Below the pieces are notes generated by a model that was not told where the DNA came from, did no database searches, and was given only the letters and a program-made list of their open reading frames with translations. Of a stretch of DNA of 43,646 nt, positions 28,806 through 37,252 are shown in pieces (positions within the stretch are counted from its first letter, which is position 1; each line of letters opens with the position of its first letter). This stretch comes from a virus: the IMG/VR virus record IMGVR_UViG_3300037549_000085, positions 1-43,646 of that record. The stretch is one strand, 5' to 3'. The position numbers were made by a program, and so were the translations under genes.

Positions 28806-29108
28806 TCAGGGGGCGTGCGGCCAGTCAGGTATCTCGACAGTTTTCCCCGTCAAGTGATGGGTGCAATCATTGAGAAATTCAATCTTACCGTCCCTAACCC
28901 ATGAATGGCATACGTCAGGCGGCTTGTCCTCACCATTGCGCCAGCGTCTTGAGAGAATTGACGGCTGGAAGGTTGGCTTTACAGGGTCACCGTTATATTC
29001 CCAGCTAGGCCGTCCTGTTGACGTGCCGCGCATAGGCAATACATGATAACCCTTGCAGCCTGGGCATTTGAAAATCTTGCAACCGTCTGTGGTTGTTTTG
29101 ACCTTCAT
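28806..29108 (-). CDS. DUF6527-like protein
   Basis: A 100-aa protein from ATG 29,106-29,108, overlapping the Rz stop. Pattern: CKIFKCPGCKGYHVLPMRG...WEYNGDPVKPTFQPSILSRRW...CHSWVRDGKIEFLNDCTHHLTGKTVEIPDW. This reproduces the DUF6527 family layout (CPGC, FNGD..PTxxPS, CHxxVxxGxIxFLxDCxHxLxGxTVxLP). The four Cys and three His suggest a bound metal. Often found near phage lysis genes; function unknown. Confidence 0.75.
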   Translation of the reverse strand: MKVKTTTDGCKIFKCPGCKGYHVLPMRGTSTGRPSWEYNGDPVKPTFQPSILSRRWRNGEDKPPDVCHSWVRDGKIEFLNDCTHHLTGKTVEIPDWPHAP

Positions 29109-29542
29109 TGCTGGGGCTGGCGTTCCTTGTCGAGAAAGCTGGTACATACGCTTAATTCGCTTCTGTAGGTTTCTGCGGTTGCGGCGAAGGTGTTGAGCCA
29201 GCTGGTTGTGAGGCCGGTGGCAGCAGGGCTTTGGTCATTTCGTCCTGCATGTTTGGCCCCACTGGCGCAAACGTGGGTGGGTCGGGCAACAGGCACGCAG
29301 GCTGCGGGCTGGCGCACGCTGTCAGCGAGCTTAGCAGCAATAGCGTCACGGTCTTTCTGTAAATCATCGTTTGAGCCTTTCGTGATGTCTTGGGTTTTGG
29401 CGCACGCTTGCGTGTCCACCACCTGCTGAGCCGTCAGCTCTGCCGGTACTTTGCTGGCGCGGTACTGATAGCCAAAAAAGCCACCGACGATAAACGCCAC
29501 GATAACTGCGCCCAAAGCGCCAATGATTAAATAGGGGTTCAT
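29105..29542 (-). CDS. Rz: i-spanin (Rz-like)
   Basis: A 145-aa protein with an N-terminal membrane anchor (IIGALGAVIVAFIVGGFFGYQY, residues ~5-27). A periplasmic helical region and a Cys-containing part follow (CAKTQDITKGSNDDLQKDRDAIAAKLADSV...). It overlaps the endolysin stop (ATGA). An Rz1-type lipoprotein is embedded in another frame, the classic nested arrangement. With the outer-membrane partner it fuses the two membranes at the end of lysis. Confidence 0.82.
   Translation of the reverse strand: MNPYLIIGALGAVIVAFIVGGFFGYQYRASKVPAELTAQQVVDTQACAKTQDITKGSNDDLQKDRDAIAAKLADSVRQPAACVPVARPTHVCASGAKHAGRNDQSPAATGLTTSWLNTFAATAETYRSELSVCTSFLDKERQPQQ
29152..29367 (-). CDS. Rz1: o-spanin lipoprotein (Rz1-like), nested in Rz
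   Basis: A 71-aa protein read in a different frame wholly inside Rz. MIYRKTVTLLLLSSLTAC has a LTAC lipobox (Cys18). The mature part is Pro-rich (PQPACLLPDPPTF...PPASQPAGSTPSPQPQKP), as expected for o-spanins. +2 Ala suggests the outer membrane. Confidence 0.85.
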   Translation of the reverse strand: MIYRKTVTLLLLSSLTACASPQPACLLPDPPTFAPVGPNMQDEMTKALLPPASQPAGSTPSPQPQKPTEAN

Positions 29543-30069
29543 GCTGCATCCTGTCCGGTTAAAACCATGCTGACGTAACGCTCACCGCGTTTACCTGTCT
29601 GACCATACCACGCGCTATTTTGCAAGTCACGGCTGGCCAGCGCTGCCAGGTCTGCCGTTGGGGTGTTGGACATTTCGCACATGTCGGTCATGAAGTGGAC
29701 AAACTCGCTTAATTTCTCAGCCCCCATATTGAAGCATAGGCCGATAAGCACGCGAGCGCGAACGTCATCAAGATTTGACCACCAAGGCCAACGGTGCGTC
29801 AGGTCATTCATGGCGTCCACCTCGTCGCAGTGGAGCAGCCAAATAGCCTGGTCATGGGTGATGGGCAGCGTGCGGCCATCATGGCCTATAACGGCCTTCT
29901 GCGCGGCGCTGAGGGGCTTTGCGTCGAGGTTGTGGCCAACACCTGTGGTGAGATTGCCTTGGCATACGCCACCAGGAGGGATGGGGTGACCCGTTTTATC
30001 GTCGTAGGGGTAAAGCTCTAGCGCCTCGTCACGAATTAGCTGTGTATCGAGTTTTACGCGGTCTAGCAT
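29539..30069 (-). CDS. Endolysin, T4-type lysozyme (GH24)
   Basis: A 176-aa muramidase. The catalytic Glu is Glu15 (IRDEALEL), Asp is 23/24 (PYDDKTG), and Thr is 41/42 (NLTTGVGHN), as in the E-D-T triad of T4 lysozyme; the Asp-Thr loop is longer than usual. LCFNMGAEKLSEF and GKRGERYVSM match the C-terminal lobe. No signal or SAR anchor is present, so release needs a holin. GAGGTAAACC precedes the ATG. Confidence 0.92.
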   Translation of the reverse strand: MLDRVKLDTQLIRDEALELYPYDDKTGHPIPPGGVCQGNLTTGVGHNLDAKPLSAAQKAVIGHDGRTLPITHDQAIWLLHCDEVDAMNDLTHRWPWWSNLDDVRARVLIGLCFNMGAEKLSEFVHFMTDMCEMSNTPTADLAALASRDLQNSAWYGQTGKRGERYVSMVLTGQDAA

Positions 30070-30346
30070 GGTTTACCTCAGATTGGGCAGAGCGCTCATG
30101 ATGCCGCCTATCCCAGAGCAATGGCCTGCCAGCGGGCTTGCGGTAATAGGCATACAATAACCCAATCACCAGTAAAACGCCAGAGGACAGCGTTGCCCGC
30201 ATATTGTAATGGTCTAGGACAACCAAAAAGGCTGTGATAGCCGACAGGCTGAGAAATGCCTTGGCAATAACGCCGTCAGTAAAATGGCGGCTCAGCACGC
30301 ACCATGTCGAAAACGCGAATATGAAACAACCGAGCGTAAACTGCAT
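30029..30346 (-). CDS. Probable holin or antiholin, three-pass membrane protein
   Basis: A 105-aa protein with three hydrophobic segments (TLGCFIFAFSTWCVLS, KAFLSLSAITAFLVVL, LSSGVLLVIGLLYAYY) and a basic tail (RRHHERSAQSEVNHARPRKTR). It lies directly before the endolysin and overlaps it by 41 bp. GGAGGCGAATA precedes the ATG. Size and topology fit a holin; the preceding gene is a second candidate. Confidence 0.6.
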   Translation of the reverse strand: MQFTLGCFIFAFSTWCVLSRHFTDGVIAKAFLSLSAITAFLVVLDHYNMRATLSSGVLLVIGLLYAYYRKPAGRPLLWDRRHHERSAQSEVNHARPRKTRYTANS

Positions 30347-30714
30347 TATTCGCCTCCTGGAGCTGGCGTGGGTGGTGGCGGCTGTGGGATGTCTTGGGTG
30401 TTATTGTTGCCACCCCACCTGCGCATTATGAAATTCCAAAGGTCAGAGCTTTGGATTGCTCGAAAAATGGCTGCGGTGATAGACATACCAAATAGCCCTA
30501 TAAGGAAGCCAATCGTTTCTGCGTAATTGTCCTCTGCGTACATGTGGGCAATCAGCGGGGTCAGGTAATGCGCCATGATGGTGCCAGCCATAACGGCCAC
30601 AAAACGCTGCCTTTTGCCCATGCCGTCGATGAAGGTGAGCGACATAAGGCTACCCAGCAAACCGGCAATAACAATGGCCTTTGGAGCGTCCACTGTTGTG
30701 TCGATTGTTCCCAT
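30346..30714 (-). CDS. Membrane protein of the lysis cassette, second holin candidate
   Basis: A 122-aa protein from ATG 30,712-30,714 (MGTIDTTVDAPKAIV; GGGTGA upstream). Hydrophobic parts are AIVIAGLLGSLMSLTF, FVAVMAGTIMAHYLTPLIAHMY and IGFLIGLFGMSITAAIFRAI. The end is Pro-rich (IPQPPPPTPAPGG). Similar putative holins with a GLFGMSI-like third helix occur in podoviruses. TAATG overlap with the next gene suggests a holin/antiholin pair. Confidence 0.62.
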   Translation of the reverse strand: MGTIDTTVDAPKAIVIAGLLGSLMSLTFIDGMGKRQRFVAVMAGTIMAHYLTPLIAHMYAEDNYAETIGFLIGLFGMSITAAIFRAIQSSDLWNFIMRRWGGNNNTQDIPQPPPPTPAPGGE

Positions 30715-30738
30715 GAGCTTCACCCTGATTTATGGCTT

Positions 30739-31083
30739 TTAAGTGGCGTTTTGCATGGCTGCAATCTGCGCTGCGATTGCACTTAACTGAGCCTGCAAGT
30801 CTGAAAGAGTTGGGGCAGGCGCTGGGGTTGCGACAGGAGCAGGAGGGTTGGGGTCTGTAAAATCAGTCCCGTTGAACAGCCAGCCCATTTGTGCTGTGTC
30901 GCTCACCTCAAATGAGCAGCCCTCAGGAGGATGATTGGCTGGAGGGTTTTTCAATTGGTTGCCGTCATCATCGAGCACAGGGTTGCCGTCAGCGTCCAGT
31001 GCGTCAGTTTCCAACAAGTTTTGCGGGTCAATATCCACGATGTTAATGACCACGCCATTTTTTATGATTGCTGTGCGTTGCAT
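30739..31083 (-). CDS. Tail-fibre-associated small protein
   Basis: A 114-aa protein from ATG 31,081-31,083 (MQRTAIIKNGVVINIVDIDP), with AAGGGGGG upstream, beginning 10 nt after the tail-fibre stop. An N-terminal beta segment is followed by an acidic loop (DADGNPVLDDDGN) and a GWLFNGTDFTDP motif, seen in many small proteins encoded after tail fibres. The tail is a Pro linker plus a coiled-coil (LSDLQAQLSAIAAQIAAMQ). Possibly a fibre assembly factor or accessory adhesin. Confidence 0.65.
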   Translation of the reverse strand: MQRTAIIKNGVVINIVDIDPQNLLETDALDADGNPVLDDDGNQLKNPPANHPPEGCSFEVSDTAQMGWLFNGTDFTDPNPPAPVATPAPAPTLSDLQAQLSAIAAQIAAMQNAT

Positions 31084-31093
31084 GATACCCCCC

Positions 31094-32272
31094 TTAAACG
31101 TATTCAATGATGATGACACCAGAGCCACCGGTGCCACCGCTTGACGCGGAGCTAGTTGCAGTACCAGCTGCACCAACCGCATAAGCGTATGATGACGCAG
31201 CTGACGCAATATAAGTCTCGAAATAACCACCTGCTCCGCCACCAGAGCCCGAAGATGTCGAAACGTTGCCATTGCCGCCACCGCCGCCTGAACCTGAATT
31301 TACAGCGGCAGCTATGCCGGATGAGCTGACACCTCCAAGACCTGCACCGCCTAGTGGAGAAACACCGCCATTGCCGCCACCGATGACGAAAGAGCTGGAC
31401 GTGGCAAAAGCGCCGCAACCTGCGCCCCCTTGAATGTTGATGGTTGTTCCGTTGGTTGCAACACCACCAGTCCCGCCGTTGGGTGAACCCGTACCAACGC
31501 CACCAGTCCCGCCGAGAGCATTCCCTAAAGCACCTGAGGTGCCGAATGAGGTTGTGCCACCAGTACCGGCTAAAGAGCCGCCACCACCTGCGCCGCCGCC
31601 ACCGCCTCCAACCCCGCGCACACGAATTGGCTTTCCTACACGGGCGGTTGGGATGGTGAATGTCCCGCTTCCGCTTGTAAGGACTGAGGGAGCGCCGTTC
31701 ACTGCGAGCAGGTTAAACGCAGCCAAAACCGTGGCAGCCTGCACCACAGGCACCATTGCTGCGCTGATAGCGATGTTTGAAATGCCTGCCGATACCGTCA
31801 CATTGCCGGAGGCATCAAAGCTCAGAAACTGATTTGCTCGTACCGAAGCCTGCGGCAAGACCAGATTTGTGGCGTCACCAAGCAGTACGCTGATATTGCG
31901 GCTCAAAACGTTGGCATTTTCCTGCACAATCGCGGTCAGCTTATCAAAGCTGTTTTCTTCGACTTCGCCCTGAAAACCTTTGGAGGTGCGGTAACTGTCG
32001 GCTTGGTCAAGAGAAGTTGACCGGCTGACGTTGATGAATTGCGAGCTCGTGGGTGCCGTTCCCATAGTCACAGTCCAGCCGCTGTTGGTCAGCGCAATCT
32101 GATACTGGTTTGCGCCAGCACCTTGGGTAACGGGCGTGAGCGCGTGCGTGGTCGCGTCCTCAAGCTGCACAACCGCATAGGTCGCGCTAATCATCTGCCA
32201 GAGAGCAGAGAATTGCGTGGTTGTCCCGTTGCCGAGCTGGCGTAATGGGGCGTAATTGTTGGCTAACGTCAT
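31094..32272 (-). CDS. Tail fibre protein with T7-type N-terminus and glycine-rich tip
   Basis: A 392-aa protein from ATG 32,270-32,272 (MTLANNYAPLRQLGNG) behind GGAGGG. Residues 1-130 match the T7 tail-fibre collar-attachment type (TYAVVQLEDATTHALTPV...RSTSLDQADSYRTSKGFQGEVEENSFDKLTAIVQENANVLSRN). The middle is short. Residues ~225-390 are a glycine-rich domain (GVGGGGGGAGGGGS, GGNGGVSPLGGAGLGG...GSGGSGVIIIEYV) like the polyglycine sandwich tip of short tail fibres that bind the host receptor. Much shorter than T7 gp17 (553 aa). Confidence 0.88.
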   Translation of the reverse strand: MTLANNYAPLRQLGNGTTTQFSALWQMISATYAVVQLEDATTHALTPVTQGAGANQYQIALTNSGWTVTMGTAPTSSQFINVSRSTSLDQADSYRTSKGFQGEVEENSFDKLTAIVQENANVLSRNISVLLGDATNLVLPQASVRANQFLSFDASGNVTVSAGISNIAISAAMVPVVQAATVLAAFNLLAVNGAPSVLTSGSGTFTIPTARVGKPIRVRGVGGGGGGAGGGGSLAGTGGTTSFGTSGALGNALGGTGGVGTGSPNGGTGGVATNGTTINIQGGAGCGAFATSSSFVIGGGNGGVSPLGGAGLGGVSSSGIAAAVNSGSGGGGGNGNVSTSSGSGGGAGGYFETYIASAASSYAYAVGAAGTATSSASSGGTGGSGVIIIEYV

Positions 32273-32296
32273 TTTTTCCCTCCAACGTAGTTTTAC

Positions 32297-32316
32297 CACA
32301 AACCGCCTGGTTTGTG
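32297..32316. repeat. 8-bp perfect hairpin before the tail fibre gene
   Basis: CACAAACC (32,297-32,304) and GGTTTGTG (32,309-32,316) flank a four-base loop between the stop of the large ejection protein and the tail fibre start. There is no T-run on the leftward side, so it is more likely an mRNA stabiliser or processing element than a terminator. Confidence 0.6.
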
Positions 32317-32317
32317 T

Positions 32318-35300
32318 TTACTGTTTTTCTCCATGAGCCGCATGATAGGTACGGTTTGCGCTTTCAACGATGCTTTGGATAATCGCCTGCCGCTGAGCAA
32401 TTTGTGCGGCCTTCTGGTCGCCCGACAGCTGAGGGTTTTGCGTAATCATCCGTATCTCGTGCTCTTGGGCGTGAACCTGATTATTGGCAGCCTGCATGGG
32501 TGGATAAACCGCCAAATCTTGGTGGTTGTCCCGCGCAAAGTCAGCCTGGTCTTTGCCCTTGGCTTCCTTGTACCGGTTCTGCTGCTGCTCAGTGTCCTCG
32601 ACATGCTGGTTAAATTCCTGAAACGAGGCGCTGTTTGTGCCGACAGGAGCTTGCTGGAGCAGAGGGCCATAAATCGGATTGTCAGAGCCCTTGGTGGGGC
32701 GCTGGTTGACCTGCTGGCCCTGCATACGGCGAGCCGTGTTAATCGCCATATCGCCCAGCTGCTCACCATAGACGCCGATGTGCGCAGCCATGTCATAGGC
32801 CGTGTTGTCGATGTCGGCAGGCGAGATACCGAACAGTTTGCCCAGCGCTTTGGCGCTTTCGCTCGTACCGCTGTTAAACTGGTTTTCTGGCGCGGTCTTT
32901 TTGATGTCGCCTGAGAAAATCGGCATATCGCGGTAAAAGTTGAAATTGGCCTTGGCTTCAATGGCCGCTTTCATCAATGGCGGGATTGTCTGCGTCCAGT
33001 CGGTTGAAGGGCTGACCGAGTTGATGGTGTCGCCAATCAAGCCCAGCCAGAAGTGCTTGAGCTCAGGATGCGCGATGCCCGACATGTGTATCATGAATTT
33101 CTCAGGCAAAGCGCCAAACACGAAACCAGGCGCGAAGGCACGCGGGAACGGTATCCAGCGCCCGTCAATCTTGATATTCATGGCCGCTGAGCGCCGGAAG
33201 TCATTGAGGTTGAGATATTCCTGGCGCGTTTTATCGTCAGCCGCAAACAGGTAATAACCGCTGACCAGCAGCTGCGGCATGGTGATGAGGGCGATTGCAC
33301 GCAGGCTATAACCTGCGGGGTCACGTTTGACGGCGCGAATGAAGCGGTCAGCACCTTGCAGACGGTCATTGAAGAACGGCGAATAGGCGTTGATTTCCTT
33401 GCCCAGAGAGCCGTGACGGATGTAATTGCCTGTTGCCTCAAGTGACAGGAAACCGGCCTCTAAATCGCTGTAGCCCGCGTCCTTGAGGCGCTCATAGGCC
33501 GCGATACGTGGGGCATAATCGGACACCTGCTTTGCCGTATCCCAACCCTGACCGGCCAGCTTGGCCCAGTTGCGCGGGTCAAGGAATTTGGCCATGTCGT
33601 TGCTCTTAAAAAGCTCGTCATGGATTTTGGACAAGCCTTTGTCGCTGGTATCCATCGCGGTGCGCAATGCGCCTGAGCTGCTGGCCCATTCGCGGTAAGC
33701 GTCAGTCTTGCCGATGACGGCGGCGATGCCCTTGGGGATTTCCACCACAAAGTGCTGGAGGAAGCCCATAGGCCCAGCCTTGAGAGGCGTGTTGACGAAT
33801 GATGATTGAGCGCCGCGCAGAAAATGGCGAGCGATGAAATACGGGTTATTGGTCGCACCAAACTGCAACAGGCGTGCCTGCGCTTTGCCGATTTTGGCGA
33901 GGAAGCCACCAACCATTGTGCTCTGCACCTGGTCAAGGCCCTTGAATGCCCGCGTCAGGTCATCATCCATGTGGATGAATTTGAGTTTGCCGTTATCGTA
34001 AAACGGCAGGCTGTTTTTGGGGCCTTTGAAGTCCAAAAGCTCTTTCTGAATTGTCTCTTGCGCACGTTGGGTGCTGGGCTCAATCTGCTTGAGCGCAGCC
34101 AGGTCTGGTTTGTTGTCGATGAATTTCTCAAACAGCACCTTGGCAAGCGGTGCTTTACGCTCCACCTGCTCTGGGCTGTTAACCCATGCGTCGAAGAAAT
34201 TGGCCAGCACCTCGTCATCATTTTTAACGTAATCCACGTATTTTTGCGGGTTACGTTCAAACGCTTCGGCAAACTCTGTTTTGCCTTCTGGGGTGCGCTC
34301 CAGGGTGATGTTGCTGCGCAGCCTATCCTCAGCGAGGCCTTGCAGCTCCTCTTTGATTTTTGCGCTGCCCAGCATCTTCTTTTTCAGGCCGTACTTGTAA
34401 TCCAGCATGTGGCCGATTTCGTGCGTAAGGGTGCCTTCTGTGGTGCCTGGGCGCAGATATGTCTTTCTGGTGCTGGGCTCGTATGCGCCAAGGTTGCCCT
34501 TGAGCTGTGGGGTGTTTTTTACGTCATCTTGTTTCGGACGTACCACCTCACCACGCATGGCAGTTGCGATTTGCTCCAGCTTGGTGCGCAGCTTCGGGTC
34601 ATAGCTATGCTCAACCTTGGCGCGGATAATCATGGGCGGTTTTACCTGCACCTTTTCAGGGTAGTATTCCGCATATTTGGCCACGTCACCGCGCACCTTG
34701 TTGAGCGCCGCACGCTTCAAAATGATTGAGGTGTTGCGGATACGGCTTTGGGTCTTGTCCATAATCTCGCGCTTAGACCCACCGCGCTCTTTCAACGCGC
34801 CGATATTGGCAGGGTTTACGTCAGAGCCGAGGCCTTTGCCCTTAAGCGCGGCCACATCCTCTGGGTATTCTGTCTCAACCACACGCGCCGTGGAGCTGTA
34901 CCACTCGCGTTTGCCAATGAGGTCATCGTACCAGGCTTGGCTCTTGAGGCCAGAGGTGACCAGATTGTGCAAAATGCGGTTATCAAAATCGGTTTCCTCT
35001 TTGGCGAATGTCTCAAACCAAGGCATTTTCTCGCCGTATTTTTCGTTGAGGCGCTGCACCGTGGCTTGGCTTTCGGCATAATCCTTGTCGCTCACCTGGC
35101 CGTAACCCTTGTTTTTGTCCTCAAGCAACGTCATTGCGTTCTCGAAAGCGTCAAGGTCATCGTGGCGCGTGTCGCGGTTGGGCTCGACCTGCGAAAACAT
35201 GTTGTCAAAGTCATCGCGGATTTGCTTGAGGCCTTTGCCGGTGACAACCTGGTTGCCTTCATTGTCCCAGCTGGTGGTGCCGGTGGTCAGCTGACGCTCG

Positions 35301-37252
35301 ACCAGCGCAGGCGTGCTCTTGGCCATGCTGAGCGCCGCGGGCGTGAGCTCTGTGGGGCTTATGTCAGCGCCGCCCTCTTTAGCGATGGTATGCAAGTCCT
35401 CAATGGGCTGGATGTCATTCCAAAACTCATTGTAGGCCTTGTCCTTCATCACCTGAAACTTGGCGTTAAATCCGGATTGCTCTGCCGGAATGGGGGGCGG
35501 GCTGGCAGCGTTTTCCGAGTTTGTAGCAGCTGCAATGATGTTTTGAGCAGCAGCTGGGCCTTGGGGTGCTTTGCGGGCGGCTTGAAGTGCCTCAGGCGCT
35601 GTGTCTGCAAGCGTGGGGGCTTCGGATTGCGGCAATGGGAGGTTTTGCTGTACATAGGCGTCTTTCTCCATTGAGGTCATGTTGGCAGCGGTTTCGGTAG
35701 CCTGCGCAGGTGTTGCACCTTTGGTTTCCATAAAATGCGTGGCCAGACCTGTGGAGGCGTGCAGGCCGCCAGCGATGCTGATAAGCCCCGCGTTTACCAG
35801 CTCCTCATCCTTGGACGGTGTGAGCGCATCCAGATAATGGTCATAATCCTTAATGTCACCGCCTGCGTAGCCCACAGAGGCTTGCAGCGCATGGTCGAGG
35901 TGCGCAACGCCAACCTGCTCAGCCATTCCATTCCAGCCCGCCGCGGTGAACATCTTGGACACTGTGGCGTTGGGCTGCACAGCTGACCATGCTTTGTACA
36001 GGCCTGCGGTGATTTCAGGGCTCAGGTCTTTGGCTGCTGCCGTCACAGGGCTCAGGAGCATACCGCCAGCCTTGGTGAAGCCTGGGGCCATCATTTGGCT
36101 GATAGCGTCAGCGCTGGTGTACCCAAGTGTCATGAGCGCGGCTTTCTGCGGGCTTTCCGTTGCATCGTGCATAATCAGCTGCCCTTTGTCGGTCACCGCG
36201 CTGATGTCGTTAAGCTGGCGCTCGCCATACGCGGCGCTGTAGTGCATCGCGTCCCATGTCGCCAACGTGCCTGCGCTGCGCACAGCGAGGTTGGTGATGG
36301 TGTTTTCGGCAGTCGTGAGGGCTGCCTTCTGCACGCCTGTTTCAATCAGTTTGCCGACACCGCCAGAGGCCGCAAACTGCGCGGCGAATGAGGGGATAAT
36401 CGAGGCACCATTGGCAATCTTACCACCCCAGCTATAACCGCGGGCAGCAGCCTCAATCTTGTTGTCGAGGTAATTGTTGAGCGTGCTTTGGTCATTGGGC
36501 GTTAAATCCTGTCCAGCCTTCACTTTGAGCGCGATGGGAAGGATTTTCAGAGCGTCAGCGTCTGTGTCACCAACAGCGTAATCGAGCGCTGACAGACGTT
36601 TAAACGCTTCAAAGAAGCCGATAGGGTTTGCCTTCATCTGAGCCAGCTGGTCTGGCGTGTATTTGCTGTACGCCAGCGTCATGAGTTGCTGTTGCTGGTT
36701 TTGAGCGAAAGCACCAGGCGCTGTGGTCTGTTTGCTCGCGTCAGGCCCGTTGGAGCCAATCGGCACAGTTTCCGCGCTGAAAGGGACTGGCTGACCATCC
36801 TTGGGCTCGCTGACCGGTGGCACCGGCACGCCTTGGCCAAAGGCGTTGCTGTTTACCTGAGCAGGGAGAGGAGACGCTGTGGGCGCTTGAATACCTGATT
36901 TTTGGAGCAGGTCATTGTCATCCTGTTGCTCAAGCGGATTGGCTGACGGGTGCGGAGGAGCTGCCGCACCCGCGCCTGCCCCCAAATCACCGTTACCCGC
37001 CAGGTTAGCGGCAATCTGTGATGGGGTAGGAGGGGCTGGAATTGCAGAGCCAGCATTGTTGTCATCCGGCGCGGTTGGTTGCAGCTGTGAGGCTGGCACA
37101 GCCGGAATGGTGGGGTTTACAGTGGGGTCAGCTGGCAGCTTTAGGCTGGGCGCTGGGATAGGCGCAGGATTGGCAGACGGCGCAGTTGAAGCCTGCGACG
37201 AGCTGAAAAACGTCATCCCTTGGCCTTCTAAAACATCATTCGCGTCAGCCAT
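32318..37252 (-). CDS. Large ejection (internal virion) protein, gp16-like, with zinc-metallopeptidase-type motif
   Basis: A 1,644-aa protein in the place of T7 gp16 (1,318 aa), with the same very large size. The first ~200 residues are Pro/Ala/Gln-rich and disordered. No transglycosylase motif is seen. Around residue 944 is TLTHEIGHMLDYKYG (HExxH: HEIGH 944-948), followed ~85-95 residues later by NDDEVLANFFDAWV, whose Glu could be the third zinc ligand. The rest is helical, with weakly hydrophobic stretches (SLRAIALITMPQLLVSGYYLFA near 1,300) consistent with membrane passage. It starts in TAATG overlap with the gp15-like gene. A palindrome copy lies at 33,301. Confidence 0.82.
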   Translation of the reverse strand: MADANDVLEGQGMTFFSSSQASTAPSANPAPIPAPSLKLPADPTVNPTIPAVPASQLQPTAPDDNNAGSAIPAPPTPSQIAANLAGNGDLGAGAGAAAPPHPSANPLEQQDDNDLLQKSGIQAPTASPLPAQVNSNAFGQGVPVPPVSEPKDGQPVPFSAETVPIGSNGPDASKQTTAPGAFAQNQQQQLMTLAYSKYTPDQLAQMKANPIGFFEAFKRLSALDYAVGDTDADALKILPIALKVKAGQDLTPNDQSTLNNYLDNKIEAAARGYSWGGKIANGASIIPSFAAQFAASGGVGKLIETGVQKAALTTAENTITNLAVRSAGTLATWDAMHYSAAYGERQLNDISAVTDKGQLIMHDATESPQKAALMTLGYTSADAISQMMAPGFTKAGGMLLSPVTAAAKDLSPEITAGLYKAWSAVQPNATVSKMFTAAGWNGMAEQVGVAHLDHALQASVGYAGGDIKDYDHYLDALTPSKDEELVNAGLISIAGGLHASTGLATHFMETKGATPAQATETAANMTSMEKDAYVQQNLPLPQSEAPTLADTAPEALQAARKAPQGPAAAQNIIAAATNSENAASPPPIPAEQSGFNAKFQVMKDKAYNEFWNDIQPIEDLHTIAKEGGADISPTELTPAALSMAKSTPALVERQLTTGTTSWDNEGNQVVTGKGLKQIRDDFDNMFSQVEPNRDTRHDDLDAFENAMTLLEDKNKGYGQVSDKDYAESQATVQRLNEKYGEKMPWFETFAKEETDFDNRILHNLVTSGLKSQAWYDDLIGKREWYSSTARVVETEYPEDVAALKGKGLGSDVNPANIGALKERGGSKREIMDKTQSRIRNTSIILKRAALNKVRGDVAKYAEYYPEKVQVKPPMIIRAKVEHSYDPKLRTKLEQIATAMRGEVVRPKQDDVKNTPQLKGNLGAYEPSTRKTYLRPGTTEGTLTHEIGHMLDYKYGLKKKMLGSAKIKEELQGLAEDRLRSNITLERTPEGKTEFAEAFERNPQKYVDYVKNDDEVLANFFDAWVNSPEQVERKAPLAKVLFEKFIDNKPDLAALKQIEPSTQRAQETIQKELLDFKGPKNSLPFYDNGKLKFIHMDDDLTRAFKGLDQVQSTMVGGFLAKIGKAQARLLQFGATNNPYFIARHFLRGAQSSFVNTPLKAGPMGFLQHFVVEIPKGIAAVIGKTDAYREWASSSGALRTAMDTSDKGLSKIHDELFKSNDMAKFLDPRNWAKLAGQGWDTAKQVSDYAPRIAAYERLKDAGYSDLEAGFLSLEATGNYIRHGSLGKEINAYSPFFNDRLQGADRFIRAVKRDPAGYSLRAIALITMPQLLVSGYYLFAADDKTRQEYLNLNDFRRSAAMNIKIDGRWIPFPRAFAPGFVFGALPEKFMIHMSGIAHPELKHFWLGLIGDTINSVSPSTDWTQTIPPLMKAAIEAKANFNFYRDMPIFSGDIKKTAPENQFNSGTSESAKALGKLFGISPADIDNTAYDMAAHIGVYGEQLGDMAINTARRMQGQQVNQRPTKGSDNPIYGPLLQQAPVGTNSASFQEFNQHVEDTEQQQNRYKEAKGKDQADFARDNHQDLAVYPPMQAANNQVHAQEHEIRMITQNPQLSGDQKAAQIAQRQAIIQSIVESANRTYHAAHGEKQ
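33301..33316. repeat. Palindrome copy inside the large ejection gene (GCAGGCTATAACCTGC)
   Basis: A perfect palindromic copy identical to that at 13,203-13,218, lying about 3.9 kb into a 4.9-kb gene where it encodes AGYSL. Identity to an operator far from any promoter is unusual. Confidence 0.6.

Noticed and set aside
31200-31640. Repetitive GC-rich tract possibly a minisatellite or CRISPR-like array
   Set aside because: It is the glycine-rich tip of the tail fibre; repeats are codon-level and irregular, with no spacers.
33806-35674. Long plus-strand open frames (307 and 308 codons)
   Set aside because: Shadows of the 1,644-aa ejection protein caused by low stop-codon density in the antisense frame.
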